From: Siccirubricoccus phaeus
Lineage (GTDB): Bacteria > Pseudomonadota > Alphaproteobacteria > Acetobacterales > Acetobacteraceae
Direction of reading: 5' to 3'
Assembly: GCF_008360935.1 (NCBI RefSeq)
Contig: NZ_SRXO01000010.1
Coordinates: 124,001 to 188,000, forward strand
DNA: 64,000 bases
Position numbers and translations under genes: made by a program. Shown here one piece after another: positions 1 through 8,470 of this stretch. The notes beneath the pieces were generated by a model. The model was not told the DNA's origin. It saw only the letters and a program-made list of their open reading frames with translations, and did no database searches. Position 1 is the stretch's first letter, and the number at the start of each line of letters is the position of its first letter.

Positions 1-475
1 TGCCGGTGCCGGTGAACAGCGCCAGGTCGACCCCGTCCGTCAGCGTGGCCTCGTCGCTGTCGGAGGCGTTGATGCCGCTATAGGTGCGGCCGGAGGTGCC
101 GCCGAAATCGATGGTCCCGTCGAAGGAGGTGACGCTGTCGCTGTTATTGGCGATCGGCGTGGTGATGACGATCGTGGCGCCGCCGCCCGGGCGGGACAGG
201 GTCAGCACCGCCGAGAGCTGGGTGGTGATGGTGGCCGAGCTGGCAGCGAAATTCTCGAAGGAGATGCTGCCGGTCGCAACGCCCGACAGGGTGAATTTCA
301 CCGAAGTCAGAGTGCCGTTATTCGCCACCGCGTCGAACAGCGGCAGGCTGAAGGCGCTGTCGAAATTGGTGAGCTGGGTGGGCACGGTATCGCTGTAGGT
401 GAGCACTGCGGCCTTGGCGGAACCGATGCTCAGGGCGACACCGAGAACGGCGGCGGCGAGGGTGATGTTACGCAC
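1..475 (-). CDS. Choice-of-anchor E domain secreted protein (3' end outside window)
   Basis: The gene reads leftward off the window edge, so only about 158 N-terminal residues are visible. I chose the GTG at 475 because AAGGAA sits about 8 bases before it and the protein then opens with a short Arg-Asn start, a hydrophobic stretch ([13 protein letters not shown]) and an Ala-Lys-Ala cleavage-like site, a good Sec signal peptide. The mature part begins [15 protein letters not shown] and is rich in Ser/Thr/Asn and beta-forming residues, matching choice-of-anchor E proteins, which are exported and often carry a PEP-CTERM-type sorting tail. That tail would lie outside the window. The function of the family is unknown; an extracellular matrix or surface role is usual inference. 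It is divergent from kup. Confidence 0.75.
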   Translation of the reverse strand, partial: MRNITLAAAVLGVALSIGSAKAAVLTYSDTVPTQLTNFDSAFSLPLFDAVANNGTLTSVKFTLSGVATGSISFENFAASSATITTQLSAVLTLSRPGGGATIVITTPIANNSDSVTSFDGTIDFGGTSGRTYSGINASDSDEATLTDGVDLALFTGTG

Positions 476-729
476 GGTGGTTTCCTTACCGAGGGTCTGT
501 TGCAGGCCTCGCACCGGTTTTTTCCAGGAGCGGCGCTTCGCCCCAACTCTCGCAACTCCCGTGCCAGCACCCTAAACCCTTGATCTCGCTGACTCCGGAA
601 AATGCCAGCCGGACAAGGTGTAAAATCCACCGACTCTTTCCGCTCACGGACCGCCCGCCGCCCCACCCCTTGCCTTCCCGCCGCCCCCCGCCTTATCCGT
701 GCCGCATTCCGGCCCAGGGCCACGTCACC

Positions 730-2616
730 TTGTCCGATTCCCACGCCCCCGCCGACCGCCGGCCTCTCACCCCCGCCCTCATCCTCGGCGTGCTCGGCGT
801 GGTCTATGGCGATATCGGCACCAGCCCGCTCTACGCCCTGAAGGCCTCGGTCCTGCATTTCTCGGCGGATGGGGTGGAGCGCTGGGAGGTGCTCGGGCTG
901 CTCAGCCTGATCTTCTGGTCCCTCGTCCTCACCGTCACGGTGAAATACGTCGTCGTCATCCTCCGCGCCGACAACCGGGGCGAGGGCGGCATCCTGGCGC
1001 TCATGGCCCTTGCCCAGCGAAGCTGCGCCACGGAGCGGGGGCGCTGGCTGGTGGCGCTGGTCGGCATGGCCGGCGCCTGCCTCTTCTTCGGCGACGGCAT
1101 CATCACCCCGGCCATCTCCGTGCTCTCGGCGGTGGAGGGGCTGAAGGTCGTCTCCCCGGCCTTCGAGGAGGCGGTGATCCCCCTCTCCCTGCTCATCCTG
1201 CTCGGCCTCTTCCTGGTGCAGTACCGCGGCACCGGCAGCGTCGGGGCGGTGTTCGGGCCGGTCTGCGCCCTCTGGTTCGCCAGCATCGGCCTGCTCGGCC
1301 TCATCGAGATCGTGCGGGAGCCGGCGGTGCTCGTCGCCCTCTCCCCCACCTACGCCCTCCATTTCTGCGCGGTGTACCGGCTGGCCGCCTTCGTCGCGAT
1401 GGGCAGCGTGGTGCTGGCCGTGACCGGGGCGGAGGCCCTCTATGCCGATATGGGCCATTTCGGCAAGCGGCCGATCCAGACCGCCTGGCTCGGCTTCGTC
1501 CTGCCCGCCCTGGCGCTGAACTATTTCGGCCAGGGGGCGCTGCTGCTCTCCAACCCGGCGGCGCTGGAGAATCCCTTCTTCCTGCTGGCGCCGGACTGGG
1601 CGCGGCTGCCCATGGTGGTGCTGGCGACGGCGGCCACCATCATCGCCAGCCAGGCGATGATCTCCGGCGCCTATTCCATCGCCCGGCAATGCGTCCAGCT
1701 CGGCTTCTCCCCGCGACTGGAGGTGCGGCACACCAGCGAGACGGCGGAGGGGCAGATCTACATGCCCCAGGTGAATTTCGCCCTGCTCATCGGCGTCGTC
1801 ATCCTGGTGATGGAGTTCCACAGCTCGGACAGCCTGGCGGCGGCCTACGGCATCGCCGTCACCGGCACCTTCCTCTGCACCTCCTGCCTCGCCTTCCTGG
1901 TCTTCCGCCGGCAGTTCCGCTGGTCGGTCCTGCTCACCCTGGCGGTGTTCGTGCCGCTCTTCGCGCTCGACCTGGTATTCTTCATCGCCAATGTCCTGAA
2001 GATCCCGGATGGCGGCTATGTGCCGCTGATCCTCGGCGCGCTGCTGATGCTGCTGATGACCACCTGGTATCGCGGCCGCCAGCTCCTCTTCGCCCGCTTC
2101 CGGCAGGACAGCCTGCCGCTGAAATCCTTCCTCGCCCGGCTGCCGCAGAGCCGCACCATCCGCGTCCCCGGCATCGCCGTCTTCATGACCGGCCAGGCCG
2201 ACCTCGTCCCCGGGGCGCTGCTGCACAACCTCAAGCACAACAAGGTGCTGCATGAGCGGGTGCTGTTCGTCACCGTGCTGAACGAGGACGTGCCGCAGGT
2301 GGCGGATGTGAAGCGGCGGGAGGTCTCGGAGCTGGCGCCGGACATCCACCGCGTCATCCTCCGCTACGGCTTCCAGGAAAGCCCGAACATCCCGCGGGAG
2401 CTGGAAGCGCTGCGCGCCGAGGGGGTGCAGTTCGAGGCGATGCAGAGCAGCTATTTCCTGGGGCGGGAGACGCTGGTGCAGGCGGTGGTGCCGAAGATGT
2501 CGCGCTGGCGGCAATGGCTGTTCACCCTGATGTCGCGCAACGCCGTGCCGGCCACCGAATTCTTCCGCATCCCCTCCGACCGGGTGGTGGAGCTGGGCGT
2601 CCGGGTGGCGATCTGA
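730..2616 (+). CDS. kup: KUP-family potassium uptake transporter
   Basis: Low-affinity K+/H+ symporter of the inner membrane. The family signature [16 protein letters not shown] lies at about residues 23-38, followed by about twelve hydrophobic membrane segments and a soluble C-terminal third ending near residue 628. This is close to the roughly 620-residue usual length. The frame is open from 580, but the upstream 50 codons are Pro/Arg-rich and not KUP-like, so I prefer the TTG at 730; its ribosome-binding site is poor, so the start is uncertain. The gene stands alone, divergent from the secreted-protein gene, with a 113-base gap and a GC-rich hairpin after it. Family assignment is firm. Confidence 0.93.
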   Translation: MSDSHAPADRRPLTPALILGVLGVVYGDIGTSPLYALKASVLHFSADGVERWEVLGLLSLIFWSLVLTVTVKYVVVILRADNRGEGGILALMALAQRSCATERGRWLVALVGMAGACLFFGDGIITPAISVLSAVEGLKVVSPAFEEAVIPLSLLILLGLFLVQYRGTGSVGAVFGPVCALWFASIGLLGLIEIVREPAVLVALSPTYALHFCAVYRLAAFVAMGSVVLAVTGAEALYADMGHFGKRPIQTAWLGFVLPALALNYFGQGALLLSNPAALENPFFLLAPDWARLPMVVLATAATIIASQAMISGAYSIARQCVQLGFSPRLEVRHTSETAEGQIYMPQVNFALLIGVVILVMEFHSSDSLAAAYGIAVTGTFLCTSCLAFLVFRRQFRWSVLLTLAVFVPLFALDLVFFIANVLKIPDGGYVPLILGALLMLLMTTWYRGRQLLFARFRQDSLPLKSFLARLPQSRTIRVPGIAVFMTGQADLVPGALLHNLKHNKVLHERVLFVTVLNEDVPQVADVKRREVSELAPDIHRVILRYGFQESPNIPRELEALRAEGVQFEAMQSSYFLGRETLVQAVVPKMSRWRQWLFTLMSRNAVPATEFFRIPSDRVVELGVRVAI

Positions 2617-2619
2617 GCC

Positions 2620-2638
2620 GCCGGCCGGGCGGGCCGGC
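2620..2638 (+). terminator. GC-rich hairpin after kup
   Basis: A 7-bp perfect stem (GCCGGCC / GGCCGGC) with a 5-base loop starts 4 bases after the kup stop codon. No T-run follows, so it could be an intrinsic terminator of weak type or only a 3'-end stabiliser. Confidence 0.4.
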
Positions 2639-2726
2639 CCTCGGGCGCGGCGCCGAACCGGGGCCGGTCCCGGGCGTTCGGCCACGGCCCCGATCCTGGC
2701 GGCAGGCGGGGGGTGGAGACAGGCCG

Positions 2727-3092
2727 ATGCCCCTGGTGACGCTGGTGCTGGCCGCCGGCCCCGGCTTTCCGGGCGGCAGCCCGGGCCATCGCTATGAATT
2801 GGAGGTGACGCTGACCGCCGACCGGCGGCTGGACGCCGCCGCCTGGGCGGAGGGCGGGGCGCCCTGGCCGGCCCGCCGCCTCTGGCCCGGGGAGGGGTGG
2901 CGGCAGGGCCTTCTGCTTCACGATCCCGATACCGGCTGGGCCCTGCACTTCCCGCCCCGGCCTGGGGAGGCGGCGGATGCCGCGCCCCAGGCCCTGCTGC
3001 GCCAGCCCGGACAGATCCGCCCCGGCGAATATCTGACGATCCAGGAACCGGATGGGCGCGACTATGGCTGGCGCGTGGTAGGGGTGGCGTAG
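2727..3092 (+). CDS. Hypothetical protein, 121 aa
   Basis: Unrecognised small soluble protein. The ATG at 2727 is chosen because GGTGGAG precedes it by about 8 bases; the same frame is open further upstream but overlaps kup. The sequence opens MPLVTLVLAAGPGFPGGS, is rich in Gly, Pro, Trp and acidic residues, has no membrane segment, and ends in a beta-like segment (GEYLTIQEPDGRDYGWRVVGV) typical of small all-beta folds. Codon usage is like that of its neighbours. A stem-loop follows directly. It lies between kup and the zapA locus with no obvious functional link to either. Confidence 0.6.
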   Translation: MPLVTLVLAAGPGFPGGSPGHRYELEVTLTADRRLDAAAWAEGGAPWPARRLWPGEGWRQGLLLHDPDTGWALHFPPRPGEAADAAPQALLRQPGQIRPGEYLTIQEPDGRDYGWRVVGVA

Positions 3093-3099
3093 CCCGCCG

Positions 3100-3121
3100 C
3101 CGGCCTGAGCGCGCAGGCCGG
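3100..3121 (+). terminator. Stem-loop after the 121-aa gene
   Basis: CCGGCCTG pairs perfectly with CAGGCCGG around a 6-base loop, 8 bases after the stop codon at 3092. No T-tract follows. It may separate this gene from the zapA transcript. Confidence 0.35.
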
Positions 3122-3273
3122 AGCGGGCCACGCTCAAGCCGTGGATCGCCGGCCCTGGAATGTCCGGACCCGCACCCCGCGTGAACGTTGACCCGGGACT
3201 CCCCGCATGCCAAGGCTGCCGCGCCGGAATGCCGCGCCAGGCAAAGCCGGCGGGCGATTCGGCCAGGAGCGGC

Positions 3274-3522
3274 ATGAGCGACAGCGCGGGTGATCCGGCG
3301 AGCACCGATCCGGTGACCAAGGCGGCGATGCGGCTGGAAGCGGCGGTGGAGAAGCTGGCCGCCCTGCTCGCCGCCAGCCAGGAGCGGCTGGCCGCCGGGA
3401 CCGAGACCGTCCCCCGGGCGGAGGTCGCCATCCTGGCGGAGCGGCTGGATGCAACGCTCGGCCGGCTGCGCCTTGCGCTTGCCGAGGAGCTGCGCGGCGC
3501 GCCCGAGGAGGAAGAGGAGTAG
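3274..3522 (+). CDS. DUF4164-like coiled-coil protein upstream of zapA
   Basis: An 82-residue, highly charged, mostly helical protein: heptad-like spacing of Leu/Ala through about residues 18-75 (for example AMRLEAAVEKLAALLAA) and a run of five Glu at the C terminus. The start at 3274 is supported by AGGAG about 6 bases upstream. Only 3 bases separate its stop from the zapA start, so the two are almost surely co-transcribed. Small coiled-coil proteins of this kind commonly precede zapA in alphaproteobacteria; the exact job is unknown, and a link to the division ring is inferred from position only. Confidence 0.7.
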   Translation: MSDSAGDPASTDPVTKAAMRLEAAVEKLAALLAASQERLAAGTETVPRAEVAILAERLDATLGRLRLALAEELRGAPEEEEE

Positions 3523-3525
3523 CGC

Positions 3526-3888
3526 GTGGGGCAGGTTACCGTCCGGGTCAATGGCTACCAGCACACCATCGGCTGCAAGGATGGTGAGGAGCCGCATGTC
3601 ACCGGCCTCATCGCCCAGATCGAGGACAAGGTGCGGCTGATCCGCGCCATGGGCGGCCAGTTCTCGGAAGCGCGGATGCTGCTGCATGTGGCGCTGCTGC
3701 TGGCCGATGAGCTGCATGATCTGCGCGCCGTCGGCGGCATCCCGACCGCCCCCGTCGCTGCGCCGGACCCGCTGCTGGCGGAGCGGCTGGGTCGCATCGC
3801 CGAGCGCATCGAGGGCCTGGCCCGGACCCTGGACCCCCAGGCTCCGGACCCTCAGACTCTGGACCCCCAGACCCTCGACCGCGGCTGA
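3526..3888 (+). CDS. zapA: Cell division protein ZapA
   Basis: Cytoplasmic factor that binds and cross-links FtsZ filaments at the division ring. The N-terminal half (about residues 1-65) is a typical ZapA domain: GQVTVRVNGYQHTIGC, then HVTGLIAQIEDKV, then a helical segment ending ALLLADELHDL. It is followed by a helical tail and a Pro/Asp/Gln-repeated end (PDPQTLDPQTLD). The start is GTG at 3526, 3 bases after the previous gene. Total length 120 aa, slightly longer than the common 100-110. The 6S RNA gene begins about 20 bases downstream, the usual arrangement. Confidence 0.92.
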   Translation: MGQVTVRVNGYQHTIGCKDGEEPHVTGLIAQIEDKVRLIRAMGGQFSEARMLLHVALLLADELHDLRAVGGIPTAPVAAPDPLLAERLGRIAERIEGLARTLDPQAPDPQTLDPQTLDRG

Positions 3889-3907
3889 TCCCCACCCTAT
3901 ATGGGTC

Positions 3908-4066
3908 ATGCGGAGCTGCCCGGTGCGTCAGGCACTTCATCCCCGGGGCCAATAAGCATCCTCCGGGAACTGGCTCTGCCCGGATCGTGGTCCGGGTACC
4001 TGGTGCCCACCTGCTCACGCAGGCCTTGGGAGGATGAGACGCCAACGGCCATGGTGGCCCCGCACT
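3908..4066 (+). ncRNA. ssrS: 6S RNA
   Basis: Sits between zapA and the 5-formyltetrahydrofolate cyclo-ligase gene, the classical 6S RNA position. The sequence has the long interrupted hairpin expected: CCGGTGCGTC near the 5' side, a central open region around CCAATAAGCATCC, and a complementary returning strand (CCCGGATCGTGGTCCGGG and CTGGTGCCC). 6S RNA mimics an open promoter and binds sigma-70 RNA polymerase, lowering transcription in stationary phase. The ends are estimated from TGCGG near 3909 pairing with CCGCA near 4064. A TATATG at 3898-3903 may be the -10 element. Confidence 0.8.
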
Positions 4067-4334
4067 TTCCCCCGGTTCCATTTATGGTTGCGGCGGCGCT
4101 TCGCGGTGCGGCGGCGGCGCCTTGTGTTGTGGCGGCGCTTCGCAGCGGGGCGGCGGTGCCTGGTGCCGCGTCGGGGCTGCGGGCCTGGGTGTCGGTGCTT
4201 CGGGCTGCTGTGGCGGGGTGTGGCGCCGCTGGCCGGGGCGCGGCGCGGGGGTGGCGGGGCGGCGGCCGGTGGTCCGCAGGGCGGCGCCGGCCGGGAAACT
4301 GCCTGCCGGGACGCTGCCTGCCGGGGCGTGCGCG

Positions 4335-4952
4335 ATGACCGGGGAGGCCGGGCCGCCGCCTGCCGCCGACGGGGCGGCACCCTTTCCGCTTTGCGAGGAA
4401 TTGCTGTCCGGCCTGAAGGCGGAGGCGCGGCTCGCGGCACTGGCGCGGCGCGAAGGCGCCGATCCGGCGCGCGGCGAGGCGCTGGTCGCGCCGCTGCTGG
4501 ACTCCGGCCTGGTGCCGACGGGCGCGGTGGTGGCCGGCTTCTGGCCGATGGGTCCGGAGATCGACCCGCGGCCGCTGCTGCGCGCCTTCGCCGCGCGCGG
4601 CCATGGCCTGGCCCTGCCGGTGACGCCGAAGCGCGGCCTGCCGTTGGCCTTCCGCCGCTTCCGCTTCGGCGATCCCCTGGCGCATGGGCCCTTCGGCACG
4701 CGCCAGCCGGCGGGGGGCGAGCCCGTGATCCCCGATGCGCTGCTGGTGCCGCTGCTGGCCTTCGACCGTGCCGGGCGGCGGCTGGGCTATGGCGGCGGCT
4801 ATTACGACCGGACCCTGGCCGCCCTGCCGGGCGCGCTCGCCATCGGCCTTGCCTATGCGGCGCAGGAGGTGGCGGAGGTGCCGGCCGGGCCGCTGGACTG
4901 GCGTTTGCCCTTCATCCTGACGGAGGCCGGCCTGATCCGGTGCGGAGGCTGA
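4335..4952 (+). CDS. fau: 5-formyltetrahydrofolate cyclo-ligase
   Basis: Converts 5-formyl-THF to 5,10-methenyl-THF using ATP; cytoplasmic folate recycling. Key signature GYGGGYYDRTL is present at about residues 151-161, with FWPMGPEIDPRPL and a basic N-terminal segment before it. Length 205 aa is normal. The frame is open about 210 bases upstream, but that part is a low-complexity Gly/Arg run; the ATG at 4335 matches the family's start. The 270 bases between the 6S RNA and this start are GC-rich and hold no recognisable gene. Its stop is 4 bases before the next start, so the two genes are co-transcribed. Confidence 0.92.
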   Translation: MTGEAGPPPAADGAAPFPLCEELLSGLKAEARLAALARREGADPARGEALVAPLLDSGLVPTGAVVAGFWPMGPEIDPRPLLRAFAARGHGLALPVTPKRGLPLAFRRFRFGDPLAHGPFGTRQPAGGEPVIPDALLVPLLAFDRAGRRLGYGGGYYDRTLAALPGALAIGLAYAAQEVAEVPAGPLDWRLPFILTEAGLIRCGG

Positions 4953-4956
4953 CCGG

Positions 4957-5778
4957 ATGCGGATCCTCTTCCTGGGCGATGTAGTGGGACGGACGGGGCG
5001 GGACGCCCTGACCGCCCGCCTGCCGGCGCTGCGGACGGCGCTGGCCGCCGACCTCGTGGTGGTGAATGGCGAGAACGCCTCGCACGGCTTCGGCCTGGCG
5101 CCGGACATGGCGCGCGCCTTCCTGGCGGCAGGGGCGGATGTCATCACCCTCGGCAACCACGCCTGGGACCGGAAGGAGATCATCCCCTATCTGGAGACCG
5201 AGAAGCGCGTCATCCGCCCGGCCAATTTCCCGCCCGGCACGCCGGGGCAGGGGGCCTATGTGGCGGAGGTGGCGGGCGGGCGCCGGGCGCTGGTGATGAA
5301 CGTCATGGGCCGGCTGTTCATGGACCCGCTGGACGATCCCTTCCGCGCCGTGCAGGCGGAGCTGGCGAAGCACCGCATGGGCGCCGGCGGCACGGTGCAG
5401 GCGGTGGTGCTGGACGTGCATGCCGAGGCGAGCAGCGAGAAATACGCCTTCGGCCACAGCTTCGACGGCATGGTGAGCCTGGTGGTGGGAACGCACACCC
5501 ACACCCCCTCGGCCGACCACCAGATCCTGCCCGGCGGCACCGCCTACATGACCGATGCCGGCATGTGCGGCGACTATGACAGCGTCATCGGCATGCAGAA
5601 GGGCGGCGCCGCGCTGCGCTTCTGGCGGAAGATGCCGGGGGAGAAGCTGGCGCCGGCGGAAGGCGAGGCGACGCTCTGCGGCGTGTTCGTGGAGACGGAT
5701 GACGCGACAGGGCTGGCGAAGCGGGTGGAGCCGGTAAGGCTGGGCGGGCGGCTTTCCCAGGCGATGCCGGTGGGGTAG
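4957..5778 (+). CDS. YmdB-family metallophosphoesterase (TIGR00282)
   Basis: Soluble di-metal phosphoesterase; relatives act as 2',3'-cyclic nucleotide phosphodiesterases. Metal- and phosphate-binding motifs are visible in order: LGDVVGRTGR (residues 6-15), NGENASHG, GNHAWD, and THTHTPSAD near residue 180. Length 273 aa is usual. It follows fau by 4 bases and probably shares its transcript. Substrate in this organism cannot be told from sequence. A long intergenic stretch with two mobile-like repeats follows. Confidence 0.9.
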   Translation: MRILFLGDVVGRTGRDALTARLPALRTALAADLVVVNGENASHGFGLAPDMARAFLAAGADVITLGNHAWDRKEIIPYLETEKRVIRPANFPPGTPGQGAYVAEVAGGRRALVMNVMGRLFMDPLDDPFRAVQAELAKHRMGAGGTVQAVVLDVHAEASSEKYAFGHSFDGMVSLVVGTHTHTPSADHQILPGGTAYMTDAGMCGDYDSVIGMQKGGAALRFWRKMPGEKLAPAEGEATLCGVFVETDDATGLAKRVEPVRLGGRLSQAMPVG

Positions 5779-5886
5779 GGCGGACATCGGGGGCTCCGCC
5801 CACGAACCCCCGCCGGGCCAGGACCTGGCCCCGGACCCCGGTCTGGGTTTCAGGCCCATGGGTCAGCGAACTTCGCGGGCAGGACA

Positions 5887-5993
5887 CTAGAGCGGGATCG
5901 GTTGAGCTGCGCTCACCCGCCCCGCTCTAGCTTATTGTTCGGTAGCGTGATTCACGGTTTCAGTCGATTCGACCTCAACCGATCACGCTCTAG
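5887..5993 (+). repeat. 107-bp CTAG-bounded element, type A, copy 1
   Basis: Starts and ends with CTAG. The first 44 bp form a hairpin (CTAGAGCGGG pairs with CCCGCTCTAG) ending in an internal CTAG that also opens the 67-bp body. The two outer ends are inverted repeats of about 20 bp with one mismatch. It is 104/107 identical to the copy at 24238-24344. Its last CTAG is shared with the next element. Confidence 0.85.
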
Positions 5994-6096
5994 AGCGGCT
6001 TCACGCTGACTGTGCAGCGCGAAACCGCTCTAGCTTATGGATTGTAGAGCAGATTCACGCCTTCGGGCGATGCCACCCTCCGGCGATCTGTTCTAG
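5990..6096 (+). repeat. 107-bp CTAG-bounded element, type D (diverged from A)
   Basis: Same architecture and exact length as type A: a 44-bp hairpin (CTAGAGCGG / CCGCTCTAG outside, CGCTG / CAGCG inside) and a 67-bp body, CTAG at both ends and between the modules. The body shares GATTCACG and a TCGG.CGAT block with type A but is otherwise diverged. It abuts copy A1 through a shared CTAG at 5990-5993 and ends 4 bases before the stop codon of the receptor gene on the other strand. Confidence 0.75.
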
Positions 6097-6100
6097 AAGG

Positions 6101-7072
6101 TCAGCTGTCAAGCCTGACATTCGCAATCCGGGCGACCTCGCGCCATTTCTCCGTCTCGCTGCGGATGAAGGCGGCGAACTCGGCTGGAGTCCCCGGATCG
6201 GGCGAGCCACCAAGACTTTCCAGGCGCTGCGAGGAGGACGGGTCGCGCAGGATGCGCACCACCTCCGCATTGATCCGGCTGACCAGCGGCCCGGGGGTGG
6301 CGACCGGCGCGACCATGCCGATCCAGCCCACCGCCTCGAACTCGCCCAGCGTCTCGGCCGCGGTCGGCACGTCCGGCAATTGCGGCGCGCGGTTCCGCCC
6401 GGTGATGACAAGGGCCTTCAACCGGCCGTCGCGCACATGCGGCAGCGCGCTCGCCAGGCTGTCGCTGACCAGCGGCAGGGTGCCGCCGAGCAGGTCGGCC
6501 AATGCCGGGCCGGTCCCGCGATAAGGGACGTGCTGCATCCGGATGCCCGCGCGGTGCGCCAGGTATTCCCCCGCCATGTGGCCCGCCGTGCCCGGTCCCG
6601 GCGAGCCGTAGCCCAGCTCGCCCGGCCTTTGCCGTGCCAGGGCCTGGAGTTCGGGCAAGGTATGGGCCGGGAAGTCAGGGCGCGCCACCAGCAGCAGCGG
6701 CATGGTGGCAAGATTGCTGATGGGCGCGAAGTCGCGCAGCACGTCGTAGGAGAGGTTAGGGATGATGGCCGGGTTCACCGCCAGGGTGCCGGAGGAGCCG
6801 ACGACCAGGGTGTACCCATCCCCCGCCGCGCGTGCTCCGGCATCCATGCCCACGGCCCCGGCGCCGCCGCTGCGGTTCTCGACGACGACGCGCTGCGGCC
6901 AGGACTGCGACAGAGCGTCGGCGATGAAGCGCGCGACGATGTCGGTGGAATTCCCCGGCGGAAAGGGCACGATGATGCGCACCGGCCGGGCCGGGTAGGG
7001 CTGGGCACGCGCCACGGCCGGCGCCGCCAGGATGGCGGCCAGCAGCAGCGGCCTGCGGGCAAGACGGAGCAT
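6101..7072 (-). CDS. Bug/TctC-type periplasmic solute receptor
   Basis: Tripartite tricarboxylate transporter receptor-like protein of 323 aa. A signal peptide (MLRLARRPLLLAAILAAPAVARA) leads into YPARPVRIIVPFPPGNSTD, the standard Bug opening, followed by VVENRSGGAGAVGMDAGARA and DGYTLVVGSSG. These proteins bind carboxylates or amides in the periplasm. No TctA/TctB membrane partner is near, as is common for Bug receptors. It is the last gene of a leftward set after two MmgE/PrpD genes (18-base gap), so its ligand is probably a carboxylate handled by those enzymes; this is inference. Confidence 0.9.
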   Translation of the reverse strand: MLRLARRPLLLAAILAAPAVARAQPYPARPVRIIVPFPPGNSTDIVARFIADALSQSWPQRVVVENRSGGAGAVGMDAGARAAGDGYTLVVGSSGTLAVNPAIIPNLSYDVLRDFAPISNLATMPLLLVARPDFPAHTLPELQALARQRPGELGYGSPGPGTAGHMAGEYLAHRAGIRMQHVPYRGTGPALADLLGGTLPLVSDSLASALPHVRDGRLKALVITGRNRAPQLPDVPTAAETLGEFEAVGWIGMVAPVATPGPLVSRINAEVVRILRDPSSSQRLESLGGSPDPGTPAEFAAFIRSETEKWREVARIANVRLDS

Positions 7073-7090
7073 TTTTCTTTCCTCCCGTGC

Positions 7091-8467
7091 TCAGGGCCGC
7101 AGCAGGGCCAGCAGGGCGGCGGTGTCCGCCAGCCGCTCCAGGCCCAGCACGGTCTCGATGCAGCGCGCCGCGGCCGCGTCGGGGATGACGCCGGCTGCAT
7201 TCGCGGTGAATTTCGCGACGATGTCCTCGGTGCCGAGGGGATTGGCCGGCGTGCCGCGCATGTCCACCACCCGGTGGTGCAGCACGCGGCCATCGGTGGT
7301 GCGGATGGTCACGTCGCCGCTCCAGCGCCGGCGGTCGGTGGCGTACTCATCCACGCGGTGGTTGATGCGGGCTCGCAGCGCGGCGATGCGCGGGTCGGCC
7401 AGCGTCGCCTCGGTGTAGCTGCGCTTGTCCAGCCGGCCGGTGACCAGCAGCTCGGCGATGGAATGCTGCAGGCTGAAGCGCGCATGCCAGGGCGTGTTGG
7501 GATGCGCCTTCTCGGCCACCGGCTCGCAGACCAACGGCACCATGTAGTCGGCCACCGCGCACTCCACCGCGGCGATCTCCTCGGCCCGCAGATGATGGCG
7601 CCGCTGCAGCGTCTCGGCCGCGTCGGTGAAGGGCTGGATGTAGTGGCCGTTCGGATAGACCTTGGCGGCGATGCTCAGCAGCTCCCAGCGCTCGCCCAGC
7701 GCGGCGGTCGCGGCCTCCCAGCGGAAGGCGTAGCCCGGCGCCTGGACATGGGCGGGGAAGAAGCCGAAGCGCCCCTCGAACACCACGCCGGGGCCGCTGA
7801 CGCCGTGCCGCGCCAGCGCCAGCGCCTGCAGTGCATCCTGTGCCGCCAGGCCGGCATGCAGCGACTTGCTCTCGCTGCCATCCTCCCACGCCGCCATCAG
7901 CGCTGCGCTCATGCTACCGGCGAGGCCGAGCGCGCTGCCATGTACCGCGGCCGGCTGGCGCTGCAGGCTGGCGAGCGCGGCGACCGCACCAAAGATGCCG
8001 AACACGCCGGTGGGATGGAAGCCGTGGCGATGGAACATGCCGGGTGCGACGCAGGCGAGCCGGCATGCCACCTCATTGCCGAGCGCCACCGCGAGCAGCA
8101 GGTCTCGCCCGGAGCGATGCAGCGCCTCCGCCTGGCCGAGCGCTGCGGCCAGCACGGGGCTGGTGGGATGCACCCCGGTCTCGACATGGCTGTCATCGTA
8201 TTCGAGCACATGCGCTGTCGTGCCATTGACCAGCGCCGCCAGGCCGAGCGGAGCTCGCGCCGCGCTGCCGACGAGCGTCGTGCCACCCTCCCCGTTCTCG
8301 GCCACCGCGGCGAGGACCCGCGCGGCGAGCGTGGTCTCGCTGCCCGCCAGCATGGCGCCGAGGATGTCCAGGATGCGGAGCTTCGTCGCCTGTCGAGCCG
8401 CTTCGGGCAACGCCTCCAAGGTCAGGCCGGCGGCCCATGCGGCCAGGCGGTGCGAAATCATCGTCAT
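7091..8467 (-). CDS. MmgE/PrpD family protein (first paralogue)
   Basis: A 458-aa member of the family that includes 2-methylcitrate dehydratase PrpD, cis-aconitate decarboxylase and iminodisuccinate epimerase. The all-helical N-terminal part starts MISHRLAAWAAGL and carries LRILDILGAMLAG and NGTTAHVLEYDDSHVETGVHPTSP, the active-site region of the family with conserved Asp/His. GFHPTGVFGIFGA is another typical block. The C-terminal part has KVYPNGHYIQPFTDA. Start ATG 8467; an ATG two codons in is also possible. It lies 3 bases after the second paralogue on the same strand. The exact substrate is unknown. Confidence 0.88.
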   Translation of the reverse strand: MTMISHRLAAWAAGLTLEALPEAARQATKLRILDILGAMLAGSETTLAARVLAAVAENGEGGTTLVGSAARAPLGLAALVNGTTAHVLEYDDSHVETGVHPTSPVLAAALGQAEALHRSGRDLLLAVALGNEVACRLACVAPGMFHRHGFHPTGVFGIFGAVAALASLQRQPAAVHGSALGLAGSMSAALMAAWEDGSESKSLHAGLAAQDALQALALARHGVSGPGVVFEGRFGFFPAHVQAPGYAFRWEAATAALGERWELLSIAAKVYPNGHYIQPFTDAAETLQRRHHLRAEEIAAVECAVADYMVPLVCEPVAEKAHPNTPWHARFSLQHSIAELLVTGRLDKRSYTEATLADPRIAALRARINHRVDEYATDRRRWSGDVTIRTTDGRVLHHRVVDMRGTPANPLGTEDIVAKFTANAAGVIPDAAAARCIETVLGLERLADTAALLALLRP

Positions 8468-8470
8468 GGC

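Noticed and set aside
580-729. N-terminal 50-codon extension of the kup frame
   Set aside because: Pro/Arg-rich and unlike KUP proteins; the TTG at 730 gives the normal family length, though its ribosome-binding site is weak.
430-3909. Open frame of about 1150 codons on the minus strand, antisense to kup and zapA
   Set aside because: It is a shadow frame: Arg/Gln/Gly/Pro-rich with no domain, opposite clear KUP and ZapA proteins. Such frames are common in GC-rich DNA.
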